From a virus: a stretch of 27,710 nt of DNA. The stretch covers positions 1 through 27,710 of IMG/VR virus record IMGVR_UViG_3300032287_003012, one strand, 5' to 3'. Of this stretch, positions 1-7,425 are shown piece after piece. How positions within the stretch are numbered: position 1 is the first letter of the stretch; the number at the start of each line of letters is the position of its first letter. Position numbers and translations under genes: made by a program. The notes below the pieces were generated by a model. That model searched no databases. It was not told the DNA's origin and saw only the letters and a list, made by a program, of their open reading frames with translations.

Positions 1-1789
1 AATTCATCAGCGTGTTAAAGACCGGATCAGCACAGCGAACCCAATACACTCGCCCAGGGTGGTTTGCGTAGCCAAGTTGAAGCAGATAAACCCAAACGTT
101 GTACTGGCCCTGCGCTCCAATTGGGATTGGGTATTCCGTGCCGAACGTCATCCCGCCGTCATTCGACCACCGAAGCAGTAATTGAGGGTTGATGCCAGCC
201 GCTAGGCACGCTTGAAGCGTTGCGCCAACTTCCGTACCGGTCGCCGCGTTGCTTATCGTAACCGTCGTATTTGCAACGATGGCCGTGATGAACGAGTCAT
301 TTGGAATGTTGGCGGAGCCGGTTACTAGCTGATTAACGTAAAGTCCGGTTGTGTCGGCAACGACAATAGTGGCTGACGTGTTGGTAAGGTCACCCGTAAA
401 CGTCACGGCTGCCGTTTGCGCTCCGACGCCCCGTTGGAGTTCAAATTCAATGCGATTGTGAATGGAGCGCTTGCCCCATGTCGGCCCGTGCGGAGTGATC
501 CGGTCGCAGACGATGGGCTGAAGGATCTGGTCCCCGGTGATCGGGTCCGCGCCGCAGTCAATGTAAACGCCCTCCGCCATTTGGTAGATTGCGCCGGGGT
601 TGCCGTCGATGCCGTTGCTGCCTACAAGATGCTTTCCAAAGCAGAAAGCATGGGACACCTCAGCGCGGCCCGGTGCGATGGATACAGCATCCTGAAGGCC
701 ACCGCCCGGCGCCATGTAGCTGCGTTCCGTCCAGATCGGCTTTCCAAGCAATGCCGATGCCGTCGCGTCGTAAAGCCACGTTGCGGAGATTACGTCGTTG
801 CCAGCCGTAAGGCCAGCGTGCGGGAACGTGAATTGCACGAACTGGTGGCCCTGCCAGATATACGCAAAGCCAATAGCGTCATCAATTTGCGTGTACGACT
901 GCCACCAGCGCTCCACGCCGAAGTTGCTGATTCGTTGCGGCTGGAACGCCGCCGAGCGCCAGCACGCCCGCTGCCCTCGCGCATCCTCGCCAATCCAAAT
1001 AAGAGAATCATCAAGGGTGATAAACGCAGCCGGGGCCGCTATGCCAGTTTCGATGAACGTGGAATTGTAGCTGGCAAACGGATCGCCGCCAATACCGTTG
1101 CTACCGACGTTCTGATAAATCTGGGACCGTCGAGCGCCCATCAAGTAGATGTATTCCCGCCAGCTTTTAAGCGCCCGCAGCTTGTCGGCCTGCCCCGCGA
1201 GAATTGCCTTGTTGGCTGCGTTCCAATACTCTATTTGCCCGACTACATGATCGTCGTCGCCGCCCCATTGGAAAGCGTTCGAGTCCGGTATCACGTTGAG
1301 CGCGTAGCCGTCTTGGAAGCTGCCCGAGACGCACCCGAGGTAATCCGCGTTGCCCTGAAGGCTGACAAGCGAACCAACGCCCGCGCCGTCCGGAATGTAG
1401 TAGCCTTCTCCGCCGCCAAGCGTTCCGGCCCCAATAAAAATCTGTCCGTTACCGTTGGCGTACATGACGCAAGGCCCGCCGTCGTCTACAACGTCGCCAA
1501 TGTCGATAAATGCGCCGGCTGAATCAATCTCAAATACTTTGGACCCGTTGACGCCAAAGCAGCGCCCGCGCAGTTCCAGCAGCCCGCGGTTAGGCTGATT
1601 GAAAGGAGCAGGCACCGGCAGCGTACAGAATGGCGCGTTGCCAGGGCATGGCAGCGCCAGCATCTTAAACTTGCCTTCGGAGTCCGCCGCCTCGTTGGGC
1701 ACGAGGAACCAGTTCACCATTCGTTCAATTGCAGCTTGCGCCGACGCCAGCTGGTAACTAGGCCCAACGATTTGTGGAAAGGCTGGCAT
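1..1789 (-). CDS. P22 gp10-like tail hub / packaged-DNA stabilisation protein (partial, C-terminus off the left edge)
   Basis: The frame stays open from an ATG at 1789 to the window edge, about 596 codons. The N-terminus (MPAFPQIVGPSYQLASAQAA) and the region near the edge (LLLRWSNDGGMTFG, then GQYNVWVYLLQLG) match my memory of the P22 gp10 / Phage_stabilise family. That protein closes the portal-gp4 channel after packaging and carries the tail needle and spikes. An upstream TAA at 1790-1792 fixes the start. A later ATG at 1720 would remove the conserved N-terminus. The gene follows two gp4-like adaptors, which is the P22 order. At about residues 458-530 a beta-rich block (key stretch DSFITAIVANTTVTISNAAT) splits the usual junction between FELQRGVG and NPQLLLRW. 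The same block occurs in both gp4-like proteins. The first 76 bases are overlapped by an HNH gene. Confident on family, less on exact function. Confidence 0.8.
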   Translation of the reverse strand, partial: MPAFPQIVGPSYQLASAQAAIERMVNWFLVPNEAADSEGKFKMLALPCPGNAPFCTLPVPAPFNQPNRGLLELRGRCFGVNGSKVFEIDSAGAFIDIGDVVDDGGPCVMYANGNGQIFIGAGTLGGGEGYYIPDGAGVGSLVSLQGNADYLGCVSGSFQDGYALNVIPDSNAFQWGGDDDHVVGQIEYWNAANKAILAGQADKLRALKSWREYIYLMGARRSQIYQNVGSNGIGGDPFASYNSTFIETGIAAPAAFITLDDSLIWIGEDARGQRACWRSAAFQPQRISNFGVERWWQSYTQIDDAIGFAYIWQGHQFVQFTFPHAGLTAGNDVISATWLYDATASALLGKPIWTERSYMAPGGGLQDAVSIAPGRAEVSHAFCFGKHLVGSNGIDGNPGAIYQMAEGVYIDCGADPITGDQILQPIVCDRITPHGPTWGKRSIHNRIEFELQRGVGAQTAAVTFTGDLTNTSATIVVADTTGLYVNQLVTGSANIPNDSFITAIVANTTVTISNAATGTEVGATLQACLAAGINPQLLLRWSNDGGMTFGTEYPIPIGAQGQYNVWVYLLQLGYANHPGRVYWVRCADPVFNTLMN

Positions 1790-2400
1790 TTAACTTTGCC
1801 GCCTTGCGCGTTCCGGCAGATCCGGCAACATGGCTTTCCTTTGTGAGTCGATAGGTTTTCTGGCTTCCAGTCGTGACCGTTTTTGCAGTGAGTGCGTGGC
1901 GGCGCATCTCCGTAAATGGTATTGCGCACTCTTGGAGCTCCGACGACACGAAGCCGCGAGCATTCCCGGCAGTGGCGAGCTCCTGCTTTGCTCACCCAAG
2001 TGTTTTGAGGCGAAAACTCGTGGCCTATCTTGCAATGATTTTTTTCTGCCATTCGTTGCTTGTGAACTAAACCAGCCCGCCCGCGTTTGGCATTCTCTTT
2101 TCTCGTCACTGGTTCGAGATGATTGGGGTTCACGCATTTCCGATGGGCACAACTCTTGCCCCCATTGCATGACAGGTCTTTTGAATGGCATACGTGATCG
2201 AGCTCCAACCCATTCTGAACTGGGCCGACAAATGCCTCGAATGAATACCGATGTGCTCGGTGTAACTTCCCCCGCACCATGACTTGGCCATAACCCTGCC
2301 TGTCCAAGCTGGCTGACCAATGCCAGCAGCCCGTGAGCTCGTCCACGCAAATGTGAGCAAGTATTCGTTGTTGCGGCGTAGCGTTTCTGCTGGACTTCAT
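1714..2400 (-). CDS. Free-standing HNH homing endonuclease with two zinc-finger-like C-terminal modules
   Basis: This 228-residue protein has an HNH core of the HNH_3 type. GCWHWSASLDRQGYGQV is followed by LELDHVC (catalytic histidine region) and CVNPNHLEPVTRKEN. Between LDH and CVNPNH sits an extra Cys/His loop (SCNGGKSCAHRKC) that the second HNH of this window lacks. Two downstream modules of the form HCKxGH...C-x2-C (about residues 122-148 and 168-195) probably bind zinc and contact DNA. Family knowledge: such enzymes nick DNA at insertion sites and spread into related phages. The gene starts 22 bases after the gp4-like B stop without a clear Shine-Dalgarno. Its last 25 codons run into the gp10-like gene in another frame. 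It is not a virion gene despite its position. Confidence 0.85.
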   Translation of the reverse strand: MKSSRNATPQQRILAHICVDELTGCWHWSASLDRQGYGQVMVRGKLHRAHRYSFEAFVGPVQNGLELDHVCHSKDLSCNGGKSCAHRKCVNPNHLEPVTRKENAKRGRAGLVHKQRMAEKNHCKIGHEFSPQNTWVSKAGARHCRECSRLRVVGAPRVRNTIYGDAPPRTHCKNGHDWKPENLSTHKGKPCCRICRNAQGGKVKCQPFHKSLGLVTSWRRRKLQLNEW

Positions 2401-2410
2401 TCTTTAATTG

Positions 2411-2425
2411 TAGCATAGTATGCTA
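2411..2425. repeat. 15-base palindrome between gp4-like B and the HNH gene
   Basis: TAGCATA-G-TATGCTA is a perfect inverted repeat with 7-base arms and one central base. It contains the stop codon of gp4-like B and lies just upstream of the HNH start. It could be an operator, a processing stem, or a trace of the endonuclease insertion. The sequence alone does not decide. Confidence 0.4.
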
Positions 2426-3403
2426 GTATGGAGACCCTGTGAGCAAAAGTCCCCAGTCACATACAGCCCGCGTTGATTTCAGCGAACCGCCAAAGTCGTT
2501 ACGCATCCGAGGCGATGGCGCATTGACGGCCTGAACCGCCGCCCGAGCCTTTGCCGCCTGTCCGCAGATGAACTGAAACGGCAGCTTGTTCACAAACACA
2601 CTGTTCGTGGCAAGCGGCCAAAGTTCCCGCGCAAGGTTCCAAATGACAACTTCGGCATACCCTGGGGGCGCTGAATACGTCTGGGTCAAGCTGGTGGGTG
2701 GCGTCAGAAATCCCCATGTGAAGATTTCAAGCGAGTTGCCATTAAGCGGGGGGAACACGTTAATGACTCCCTGCGGAAACTGCGGGTCGTAATAGAACGA
2801 GGTCGCAACGTTAATGGCATTAAACTGCACCACCGGAATACGCGCCCATTCTTCCGCGCTCATCGGTGAAAGCGGAATGCGTGTTGGCTGCGTCGGGTTG
2901 GCGCTCGTCAGCAGCAAATTCATGCGAATGATTGACTCTGGACGCGGTCCCGTAAAGGACGCCACTACCGTGCCGGTAATCGGTCCGCTGGTCGTTGCGG
3001 CTGCGCTTAGTGTGATGCTGGTATCAATGCTGATGCCCTGAATGGTGGTCAATGCAGGGATTCCGCTGCCCGTGATGCTTTGCCCGATGTTCAGCCCTGC
3101 CGTGTTGGTGCACAACGCGGTAACGGAAGTTTGCAGCGTCAGGGCAACTGTGAAGGTCGGTCCGATGCTGAACTGGACGTTTTGACCATAGATCCCATCA
3201 AGGCTAGTTGAGGTGGAAACTGGGTAAACATAGTCTGGGATGCTGAAAGCGTTGGTCCGTTTGGCATTATAACCATCATAGATAACCTTCCAGGCATCCA
3301 GCCCATCGTTTAGCAGGTCGGCCCCTGCAGTGGCCCCTGGGCGAAGCTGCCCGCACCGGCGAAAAGCCTGGTAAATGTAGTCGCCGCACGTTACAAGTGC
3401 CAT
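2423..3403 (-). CDS. P22 gp4-like tail adaptor / head-completion protein, copy B
   Basis: This 326-residue protein opens with a helical N-terminus (MALVTCGDYIYQAFRRCGQL) and a segment ending NDGLDAWKVIYDGYNAKR. This is the pattern of gp4-type tail accessory factors, which bind the portal ring and extend the channel to gp10. The C-terminal part (SFYYDPQFPQGVINVFPP, then YAEVVIWNLARELWP) fits the same family. Residues about 84-152 hold the beta-rich insert shared with its two neighbours (NIGQSITGSGIPALTTI, then ITLSAAATTSG). Here the insert lies before the RPESI motif. The start ATG shares its A with the TAA of copy A, so the two are translationally coupled. Copies A and B are adjacent paralogues, and P22 itself has one gp4. 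They may form mixed or stacked rings. Confidence 0.7.
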   Translation of the reverse strand: MALVTCGDYIYQAFRRCGQLRPGATAGADLLNDGLDAWKVIYDGYNAKRTNAFSIPDYVYPVSTSTSLDGIYGQNVQFSIGPTFTVALTLQTSVTALCTNTAGLNIGQSITGSGIPALTTIQGISIDTSITLSAAATTSGPITGTVVASFTGPRPESIIRMNLLLTSANPTQPTRIPLSPMSAEEWARIPVVQFNAINVATSFYYDPQFPQGVINVFPPLNGNSLEIFTWGFLTPPTSLTQTYSAPPGYAEVVIWNLARELWPLATNSVFVNKLPFQFICGQAAKARAAVQAVNAPSPRMRNDFGGSLKSTRAVCDWGLLLTGSPY

Positions 3404-4323
3404 TAGGCACCCGCCACTGGCTGGCTACCGGGAGCAGCCACCATTTGCGGAGGCATCTGTCGATTAAATGAGTTCGTTGCCCGCAACCTTGCTTCGGACT
3501 TCTGCCCTTCAGCAGCCACAATTTGCGCCACCTGCGGCATAACGGCCACGCCAAACGTCGAGAGCAACCGAAACGCGGTGGCCCATTCGATAGCATCCTG
3601 AACCGACGGCGGAATGTTGTAGTTTGTCGCCAACGCCCAAGTGCTGAAGTTGACGGCCATGTCCAGTTCGAGCGCCACAGGTGCCGTGCTGGGAACCGGG
3701 AACAGATACAGATTCATCGTGCCGGTGCTTCCGCTGCTGAGATAGTCCGGGTAAATTTCGTCTGGTGTCCGCGCCGTAGCACCTAAATCGTTGTGGTCGT
3801 AGTACTTGCCAGCTTCCACAATCCTTATTTCATTGCGGTTGCCGGTCGTGGCGTAGATGGTCCCAGTTAACGTTGCCGTGGCTGTAGCCGCGTTGCTGAT
3901 AGTGGCCGAGGTATTGGTAACGATGGCTGTGATAAAGCTGTTTGCGGGGATGCCTGCTCCAATGACCTGCTGACCCAATGCAAGGTTTGCCGTCGCCGGG
4001 ATGCTGGTGAGCACCTTGCTTCCGCTGGTGGTTGTCGCCGTGAACGCCACCGTACCGAGCGCAAACGCCTTGTAAATCCGCGCCGGTCGGCTGGTAGCAA
4101 AGTCTCCACCGCTTCCGATGGAGTAGACGGCTTGCCCAGCGTTAAGCGCGGCCTGATACGTTTCCTGCCCCCAGATCAGCCCCTCGTCAACGCTCCACGC
4201 ATTCCACATCACATTCAACACGTTGAGAACGGTATTTGAATCGGAAGCGCCAGCCGAACCATCCGGGGGATTTAGCCCCAAGTGGCTCATGATGTTGTTT
4301 GCGAGTTGTTGTCCAGATGGCAT
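3403..4323 (-). CDS. P22 gp4-like tail adaptor / head-completion protein, copy A
   Basis: This 306-residue protein has an N-terminus (MPSGQQLANNIMSHLGLNPP, then NVLNVMWNAWSVDEGLIWGQ) typical of gp4-like adaptors, with a loop carrying YSIGSGGDFATSRPARIYKA. Residues about 91-160 are the shared beta-rich insert (LGQQVIGAGIPANSFITAIV, then ATISNAATATATLTG), placed here after the RPARI motif. The C-terminal half (MNLYLFPVPSTAPVALELDM, then IPPSVQDAIEWATAFRL) is the usual adaptor fold. The start ATG directly follows the TAA of the second HNH gene. A GGAAG inside the end of that HNH gene can serve as its Shine-Dalgarno, so the HNH insertion kept translation possible. The assigned role, joining portal to tail hub, is inferred from family and gene order. 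Confidence 0.72.
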   Translation of the reverse strand: MPSGQQLANNIMSHLGLNPPDGSAGASDSNTVLNVLNVMWNAWSVDEGLIWGQETYQAALNAGQAVYSIGSGGDFATSRPARIYKAFALGTVAFTATTTSGSKVLTSIPATANLALGQQVIGAGIPANSFITAIVTNTSATISNAATATATLTGTIYATTGNRNEIRIVEAGKYYDHNDLGATARTPDEIYPDYLSSGSTGTMNLYLFPVPSTAPVALELDMAVNFSTWALATNYNIPPSVQDAIEWATAFRLLSTFGVAVMPQVAQIVAAEGQKSEARLRATNSFNRQMPPQMVAAPGSQPVAGA

Positions 4324-4800
4324 TTATTTCTTCCAGGCTTTGCGGGTTGCGCAAGACACTCTATTGCATTCGCGGCACTCTCGGGAATCCGCCCGGTTGG
4401 GGTGACGGTGCGTCAATGTGTTGCCAGTAGTGTATTCATGCCCCCGAGGGCAGTGTGTGATTTTAGACTTTGCGCAATTTATCTTGCGGTCAATTTTAGG
4501 CGCTGCACCGCGCAGGCAGTTTTCGCGATGCGTAACGGGTTCCATGTGGTCTGGATTGACACAATCACGATTTCGGCACAGGTGGTCAAGCTCTAAGCCG
4601 TGCTGGTGCTCTCCATGGAACAGAGAAAACGACACGCGATGCGCAAGTTGGCTTTTCAGCCTAACGCTAAGCATCCCGTACCCGTTCGGATTTTTGGCTG
4701 AAGTCCAGATCCAGCATGGTGTCCCGTTCCATTCTTTACCTGTCGAGGCGTCTATCTTTCGCAAAAACCGCTCAAATACGCTACCCTTTACGTAAGCCAT
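4324..4800 (-). CDS. Free-standing HNH homing endonuclease with one zinc-finger-like module
   Basis: This 158-residue HNH_3-type protein has CWIWTSAKNPNGYGMLSV, then LAHRVSF, GLELDHLCRNRDCVNPDH and MEPVTHREN. LDH and NPDH carry the expected catalytic and metal-binding histidines. A C-terminal module (HCPRGHEYTTGNTLTHR, then ECREC) is the same type as the two in the other HNH protein. Residue conservation between the two is clear but they are not recent copies: the LDH-to-CVNP loop is short here. The start has a near-perfect Shine-Dalgarno (AGGAGG, 6 bases before ATG). A strong hairpin at 4829-4860 separates it from the preceding virion gene. It sits between the coiled-coil protein and the first gp4-like adaptor. 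Confidence 0.87.
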   Translation of the reverse strand: MAYVKGSVFERFLRKIDASTGKEWNGTPCWIWTSAKNPNGYGMLSVRLKSQLAHRVSFSLFHGEHQHGLELDHLCRNRDCVNPDHMEPVTHRENCLRGAAPKIDRKINCAKSKITHCPRGHEYTTGNTLTHRHPNRADSRECRECNRVSCATRKAWKK

Positions 4801-4828
4801 GCGATCCTCCTATGATCGTTTGGTACAG

Positions 4829-4860
4829 GCCCTGCAAAGTGCTTCAACACTTTGCAGGGC
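4829..4860. terminator. 13-base-pair perfect hairpin between a virion gene and the HNH gene
   Basis: GCCCTGCAAAGTG and CACTTTGCAGGGC pair perfectly around a 6-base loop. On the + strand it is followed by TGTTATTATTTTA, which resembles a terminator tail. On the transcribed - strand no T-run follows, so there it may be an attenuator, an RNA-processing stem or a 3'-end stabiliser for the capsid mRNA. It lies between the stop at 4871 and the HNH Shine-Dalgarno. Confidence 0.6.
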
Positions 4861-4870
4861 TGTTATTATT

Positions 4871-5326
4871 TTACTCCGTTTTCTTCTTTGAGGTCTTCAG
4901 CAGTTCGGCCAGCATGTCGCGAGTTTCTTTTGCTTCTGCGGCCATGCGGTTCAAGGTTTCCTGCTGAACGACGATCTGAGCCTGAAGCTGATTGTTCGTG
5001 TCCATTAGGTTTTTCTTTTCCGTCGCCGGATCAAGTACCGCAACCTGAACGACGGGATATGGTTCGTCACGCCAGCCGTCCTGAAGCGCAACGGATTTTT
5101 CGGTTGCGTTCATAACGACCTTCTGGCCTTTCTCGCCGGGGTCGGGCTTGTAGAGCATTGTTGGGAAGCTCTGGTGAAGATAGGGTGCGCGGGGTTCGTT
5201 GTGGTCCAGCCCTTCGCTCACTTGAAGCAGCTCGTCGCCCTGCTTCGCATTGTGGAGGCGGTGTTCCTTGTGGGCCTGTTTGAAGCCCCCCGCCTGCTGC
5301 ATACCGCCAAAAACCTGAATTGCCAT
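4871..5326 (-). CDS. Hypothetical virion-operon protein with C-terminal coiled coil
   Basis: The protein has 151 residues from the ATG at 5326, which follows TTTGGAGACGAT, a good Shine-Dalgarno. A GTG at 5395 would add 23 residues but lies upstream of the hairpin at 5350-5381 and lacks a ribosome site. The N-terminus is glycine-rich (MAIQVFGGMQQAGGFKQAHK). The last 50 residues form a heptad-like helix (NNQLQAQIVVQQETLNRMAA) ending in a lysine cluster (KTSKKKTE). I do not recognise the family. Position between the decoration-like protein and the tail adaptors suggests a head-completion or assembly role, but that is inference only. Confidence 0.6.
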   Translation of the reverse strand: MAIQVFGGMQQAGGFKQAHKEHRLHNAKQGDELLQVSEGLDHNEPRAPYLHQSFPTMLYKPDPGEKGQKVVMNATEKSVALQDGWRDEPYPVVQVAVLDPATEKKNLMDTNNQLQAQIVVQQETLNRMAAEAKETRDMLAELLKTSKKKTE

Positions 5327-5349
5327 ATCGTCTCCAAACTGAAGTTGTT

Positions 5350-5381
5350 CCGGGTTCCTCGAATAATGCTGAGGAACCCGG
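5350..5381. terminator. 11-base-pair perfect hairpin downstream of the decoration-like gene
   Basis: CCGGGTTCCTC and GAGGAACCCGG pair around a 10-base loop (GAATAATGCT). It sits between the stop at 5406 and the next start at 5326. There is no T-run on the - strand, so it is more likely an attenuator or mRNA-processing stem that lowers expression after coat and decoration genes than a full stop. Confidence 0.6.
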
Positions 5382-5405
5382 CTGATTAGTGCCACTTACG
5401 GCACC

Positions 5406-6125
5406 TTAAACGTAGCTCGGCCAAAACTTGGCTGCGTTAGTGTCGTACAGGAACGTCAACGCCCGCCCGGTGACCGCCGTACCAGCCAAACCGATGTTGC
5501 CAGCGGTAGTCCAAGTAAAGTTGCCATCGGGGATGATCGTAAACGAACCGCCCGCGAATCCCACAGGGATAGTGAATCCGGTCACCGCCGCCGTTCCGTC
5601 CACATGGAATAGTCTGCCGCTGGGAAGAATTGCCCCAGCCGCAGATGAAACCAACGTAGTCGGACCGCTGACAGAGCCGGGGTTGTTCCAGCCTGGTTGC
5701 CAGACGCCATTCACGTCCTGAAGCCACTGAAGGCCATTGGTGGCATTAAGCCACGGAGTGACAACCGGAGCGCCGGGATACGAACCCGCGACGCTCGGAT
5801 CTCCAACCGGATCAGTTTCAAAGAAACTGCCGTTGAAGTTCCCGCCAAAGTTGGCCGCCGCATTTGGAGAGGGAGCGATGACAACAATCGAACCCGTATT
5901 AAATGATTGGCGGAACAAGCTGGAACGCGCCACTGAAACCTGCGTCCCGCTGAGTCCAACCACGTCCATCAATTCGCCCTTTGTCTGGCCCGGATTGATA
6001 ACGTAGATGGCTTGACGGAAGTTGGAAACCGGAGCCGTGAGATTGGTTGCCGAGGCAACCGTAAAGCTGGACGCGCCCTGATTGAACGATCCGCTTACTG
6101 TGGTTTGAGTGATGGTATTCGCCAT
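5406..6125 (-). CDS. Putative capsid decoration / head-fibre protein
   Basis: This 239-residue protein directly follows the coat gene with a strong Shine-Dalgarno (AAGGAG). The N-terminal domain (SGSFNQGASSFTVASATNL, then INPGQTKGELMDVVGL and VARSSLF) and the C-terminal beta domain (GFAGGSFTIIPDGNFTWTTA, then RALTFLYD) are both beta-rich. The latter resembles domains I recall at the ends of phage head-fibre or decoration proteins, often written as GxxTGSVTLIPD...TTAGN. No catalytic motif is visible. Being next to the coat gene with its own strong ribosome site fits a high-copy surface protein. Decoration of the capsid is inferred, and a minor structural role is the alternative. Confidence 0.55.
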   Translation of the reverse strand: MANTITQTTVSGSFNQGASSFTVASATNLTAPVSNFRQAIYVINPGQTKGELMDVVGLSGTQVSVARSSLFRQSFNTGSIVVIAPSPNAAANFGGNFNGSFFETDPVGDPSVAGSYPGAPVVTPWLNATNGLQWLQDVNGVWQPGWNNPGSVSGPTTLVSSAAGAILPSGRLFHVDGTAAVTGFTIPVGFAGGSFTIIPDGNFTWTTAGNIGLAGTAVTGRALTFLYDTNAAKFWPSYV

Positions 6126-6137
6126 GATGGTTTCTCC

Positions 6138-7367
6138 TTAACCGTAAACAACGCCCGCGAACAGATCCGCGTACGTCGCCCCAAACCCGTAAATCACATC
6201 AGATCGGTCAGTCTCATAACCCGCATACGGGCCGCTGGACTGCCACTGCTTGATGTTCCGAAGGAAGATGCCCGGAGTTCCCATTTCGTCACCGCCGACA
6301 ATGGTGCATTCGACGTTAGACGGTTTGTGGAGCTTCAGGAACGCGGAGGTGTAAGCCTCCTCCTGCATGAACAGTGCCGTATTTGCAGTGGCACCGGAAG
6401 CGCCCGCAATCGTGATGATCGCGTTATCAGCCGGGGCGGTGCAATTCTGGAACTGGCCGCTGGAGATGATCGGCGGGTAGATCTGGATGGTAGCAGCGCC
6501 GCCCGAATCCGTGACGGCCTGAGTCACCGCAAACTGCATCAGGTTCTGGCTTCCGCTGTACACGTTATGCGTACCGCTTGGGTTGACCTTGAAACAGCCA
6601 GCAATGGTGAATTTGTCCGTGGTGGTAAGCGACAAGCTTGCAGCCGTCCAACCGTCAGTGATAAGGCTGGAGCCGGTCTGGCTGGCACCGTTCACGCGCC
6701 CGGTTCCTGCGTAGGTTCCCACGGTGATACCGGGAATCTGTTCAGAACGAGCGAAGGTGAACCCGGCATACTTGCCGATGACGCCTTCGAGATACGGCTT
6801 GGTCTGGTCGGGCTGGAACAACGTCTGGGACAAGCCCACCAAGTTCTGCTCGAATTCAGACGGCCAAATGATGGCGCGGTTCTGATCCGGTGCCAGCAGT
6901 TTGTTCAGCGAGGTGCGTGCCCCGTTGTAGGTGCTGGTCGAGGTCGGAAGAGTTCCGGGCGTGCCGACGAAGTTGGGGGATGTGGCCTGAATGAACTGCT
7001 CCAGATCGGCTTCGACCTGATTCGCAATCATGACGCCCATCGGACCTGAGTACTTTTTGTGGAAGCGGCTCATGTCGAAGAACAAGTTTTCGTCGGTGTC
7101 GTTGTAGATGAAATCGCCGCCGCGCCAGTACGAAATTGTCAGCGGGACGGTGGTCTGCACAACGGGTTCTGGTTGGAATCCTTGGCCCTGACGGCCCTGA
7201 GGACGCCACGGACGAGGGATCTGTAAGGTGGTACCGATTGGGGTGGACTGCTCGAAATACTTCTGATACTCCCGGCTGACCATGCGCAAGGCAGGGCAGT
7301 TGTTGTAGAGCACCCGAAGAGTTTCCGACGCCACTTCCTGCCGTACTGGCAGTGAATTGATAGGCAT
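6138..7367 (-). CDS. Major capsid (coat) protein, P22 gp5-like
   Basis: This 409-residue protein is in the size range of the P22 coat. Several stretches match the Phage_coat_Gp5 family in my knowledge: PVVQTTVPLTISYWRGGDF followed by NDTDENLFFDMSRF, then KYAGFTFARSEQIP, then TDGWTAASLSLTTTDKFTIA introducing the inserted I-domain-like region, and the C-terminal DRSDVIYGFGATYA. The fold is HK97-like with an insertion domain. Scaffold lies immediately upstream and a strong Shine-Dalgarno (AGGAG) precedes the ATG, as expected for the most abundant virion protein. No N-terminal delta domain or protease gene is apparent, so maturation by scaffold exit as in P22 is likely. Confidence 0.85.
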   Translation of the reverse strand: MPINSLPVRQEVASETLRVLYNNCPALRMVSREYQKYFEQSTPIGTTLQIPRPWRPQGRQGQGFQPEPVVQTTVPLTISYWRGGDFIYNDTDENLFFDMSRFHKKYSGPMGVMIANQVEADLEQFIQATSPNFVGTPGTLPTSTSTYNGARTSLNKLLAPDQNRAIIWPSEFEQNLVGLSQTLFQPDQTKPYLEGVIGKYAGFTFARSEQIPGITVGTYAGTGRVNGASQTGSSLITDGWTAASLSLTTTDKFTIAGCFKVNPSGTHNVYSGSQNLMQFAVTQAVTDSGGAATIQIYPPIISSGQFQNCTAPADNAIITIAGASGATANTALFMQEEAYTSAFLKLHKPSNVECTIVGGDEMGTPGIFLRNIKQWQSSGPYAGYETDRSDVIYGFGATYADLFAGVVYG

Positions 7368-7425
7368 ACCGCGCTCCTGAAAGTGAGTTCCGAGAACGTC
7401 TGGCTGTTATTGTCGAGCGCTGAGG

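Noticed and set aside
416-1522. Long rightward open frame of 368 codons
   Set aside because: It lies antisense to the gp10-like gene, whose - strand reading is clearly homologous to a virion protein. The + product is Arg/Val-rich and has no recognisable features.
6012-7049. Rightward open frame of 345 codons
   Set aside because: It is antisense to the coat gene, with high Arg/Gly composition and no ribosome site. It is a codon-bias shadow.
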